From Sinonovacula constricta (Eukaryota; Mollusca; Bivalvia; Cardiida; Solecurtidae), in the NCBI GenBank assembly GCA_007844125.1, contig CM017561.1:20603223-20667222 (forward strand): a DNA stretch of 64,000 nucleotides, read 5' to 3'. Below are positions 61,958 through 64,000 of this stretch, in pieces. Position 1 is the first letter of the stretch; each line of letters begins with the position of its first letter. A program made the position numbers and the translations under genes. Below the pieces are notes generated by a model. That model was given only the letters and a program-made list of their open reading frames with translations, was not told the origin of the DNA and did not search any database.

Positions 61958-62018
61958 TAGTAAGGCACTGCTGCAGCCGAGTGGTTACAGAAGGTGTTGT
62001 TTCCTTCATCATTCAATA
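61958..62018 (+). repeat. possible tRNA-Ser/Leu-like SINE head remnant
   Basis: GCAGCCGAGTGGTTACAGAAGG resembles the D-arm/A-box of class II tRNAs (GCCGAGTGGTTA). No B box follows, so it is at most a truncated SINE head. A similar phrase, TTGGTTACAGAAAGTGTTG, recurs near 62093. Confidence 0.4.
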
Positions 62019-64000
62019 TATACTTGAATCAAAGAAAACAAAATAATTACTATTTGTAATTGTAGTAGCACTTAGACAACCAACTTACTAACTTGGTTAC
62101 AGAAAGTGTTGTACATGTACACGCATAAACGCTCACTTACACTGTACAGTACGGGTATTGTAATCATTGAGGCGTAACTTGATCGACCACGGTGTCATTG
62201 AAACCACGTCGTCAAGTTCACCGTTAACAGCCTCACAAGTGGCGATATAAGAAAAAACACACTAGCCATTGGGTAAGTTGTGTTTATCTTATCTTATGCT
62301 GTAAGGTTCATGTATTAATATTGGTGATAATGATATTTGTACATTATATTTAAATATTGTGTCAATAGGTAGAGAATGACAGTGAAATTTTAAAACTTAT
62401 AAAACGACAGGATCATGTCTAAACTTACACATTGAACTCGCGTTTTGAGGATAAATACCTTGGAGGATCAAATGTAAATTGCAATAGATAAATATATGAT
62501 AAATAAAAACAAGTGTATTGACTGTTTATTGGAGGCATTTTGTTTGCGCGTTTCAATGTAGTGTACATGTATGTAAAACATCATATTTACGAAAATAAAG
62601 GTAAAAAAGAGTGGCTTATTTATATGGTGAGACATTTGGTTACATTTATATAAAACAAATTTGATTTGTATAACTGAGTATTTAGAAGAACAACACAGAT
62701 CATGCTGTGACAATATTACTTGTATCTAAACAGCATGGGAAGGCACAGCATACGAAGAGTGGATTTTTGTTTTCAATTAATATTATTCATTATTTGTAAA
62801 GTTATGTAAAACCAGATTCAAAACAGGCTACGTTTTATTCACTTTAGCCTTTTTGCTAAAAATATTTGTGAAAGTACTTAATAAAGTACCTGACGACTTA
62901 TGTGAGGAGACAAAATAGACGAATGCTAAAGAAAGTATTATATAACCTTTCAAAGCTATGCAGTACTGCTTAAAATTCGCGTACGTATATCATCAATACT
63001 TGTCTACTATATTTGTCTTTAATTTTGTATTCAAGTTTTTGCAAAATATTTGAAGAGAGATGAATGTGTAAAAGTTTGCCTCAAACCGTCTCTGTAAGGT
63101 GGCTTCATTTCCTTCCAATTAGGTATCCAATTTTTAATGAAAATTATCCTACTTTTTTATTGCTGGTTGAAATATAATTTACAATTCTACTGTTGTAATG
63201 ATGATGCCAAACATGTTTCATGCACATGGCACACTACTGAAACAATTTGTCTAATAGAGCGTGATTTAGGGCACAAGCGATTGGTCAGATGGTTCTATGG
63301 TTTCTTTTGGCAAGGATTGGTGTCATGTGCTCTGCATTTAATTCTCCAGGAATTTCCGAGCCTGCAGTACCGAGGATTTGATAAACCAAAATACAAACGT
63401 GTTTAAAGTGCACGTATATATCGTGTTGTATAACATGGTTTCATATAACCAATATACGTTAATGTTTAAATTGCGTTGTTGTTGGGCGACTCATGACACT
63501 CAATGACCCCCTGGTTGTTGCAGCTGGTTTGCCTGGCAGTTTTATTTCCTAAACATATGTTAAGCATATGTGCATGTAATCACCATTGCCTGCCATAGGA
63601 TAGTGTTAGTATGGTCAAAGGAACAGTGCGCTACGTTTATAAGAGGGCGCTAGTGCGACATATATTTCTCTCCAATGTCTTTAAATAAAATAAGACAGAA
63701 AATACGCTAACCTTGGTATGTTCGCAAAAGCTTTAGATGTTTTTTAGTGAACATAGTGTCGTTCAAAATTTAAAACAGATTGTCTAATATCATTTTTTTG
63801 TTTAATCATAGTCATAGGTTATATCTAAACAATAATGATAATCCTGATAAAAATCATAGACATGCCGGCGACTTGATAAAACTTTAAATGACGACTACAC
63901 AAGCATGTGTATTTAGTTTAATCACTTATAATTGAAAGTATATATGTACACTGCTCTTAGAAATATAAATATAATAAGTGTTAGAAGGTAACTTATGTTT
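62019..64000. other. AT-rich intergenic DNA to the window end
   Basis: No supported gene. A plus-strand frame of 89 residues at 63137-63406 has Cys/Trp/His-rich and fairly balanced composition (for example LGHKRLVRWFYGFFWQG) but no recognised domain. It could be a chance frame or an isolated exon. Confidence 0.5.

Noticed and set aside
63137..63406. 89-residue frame as a gene
   Set aside because: Composition is mildly protein-like, but there is no motif, splice context or second copy to support it; described in the intergenic entry only.
1..64000. CRISPR arrays, bacterial operons, ribosome binding sites
   Set aside because: The repeats are dispersed or microsatellite, with no regular repeat-spacer pattern, and all other signs are of animal nuclear DNA.

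Overview
The window is an AT-rich, gene-poor stretch of animal nuclear DNA. It contains tRNA-derived SINEs, an L2/CR1-type LINE 3' end, a Mutator-like MITE, long microsatellites and one intron-bounded coding exon. The receptor exon resembles lophotrochozoan neuropeptide GPCRs, and the SINE bodies resemble types common in mollusc genomes. My best guess is a mollusc, probably a bivalve. That is inference, not something I could verify.

Layout. Positions 1-560 are a (GCGA)n tract that decays into (TATC)-like sequence, followed by (TC)n and (TG)n up to 680. Positions 843-1482 (+) are the terminal exon of a class A GPCR, and this is the only gene I can support with confidence. From 1.5 to 64 kb I find no convincing complete gene. 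Most open frames there are short, unconserved in appearance or shadows of repeats. One exception is a frameshifted open stretch on the minus strand at 37227-37858, which reads like degraded protein-coding DNA that I do not recognise.

The rest is largely a mosaic of dispersed repeats that can be recognised by comparing the window with itself. (1) A set of about twelve copies shares a roughly 90-bp core that can fold into successive hairpins. At least three subfamilies (here A, B and D) keep the core but carry different flanks. (2) Four further non-coding families, here C, E, F and H, have two to four copies each, in both orientations. (3) There are several tRNA-headed SINEs, one of them nested inside an H copy. 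(4) A perfect-looking 1758-bp direct tandem duplication lies at 21504-25019, between two inverted A copies. (5) A clean 328-bp Mutator-type MITE at 61621-61948 has 56-bp terminal inverted repeats and a 9-bp target duplication. (6) An (ATT)n tract of about 450 bp extends from the tail of a minus-strand SINE.

The GPCR exon is the end of a gene whose other exons lie to the left of the window. The remaining sequence shows no operon-like or pathway organisation. The item most worth following is the structured-core repeat superfamily. Its hairpin arms differ in sequence between copies while several copies keep pairing.
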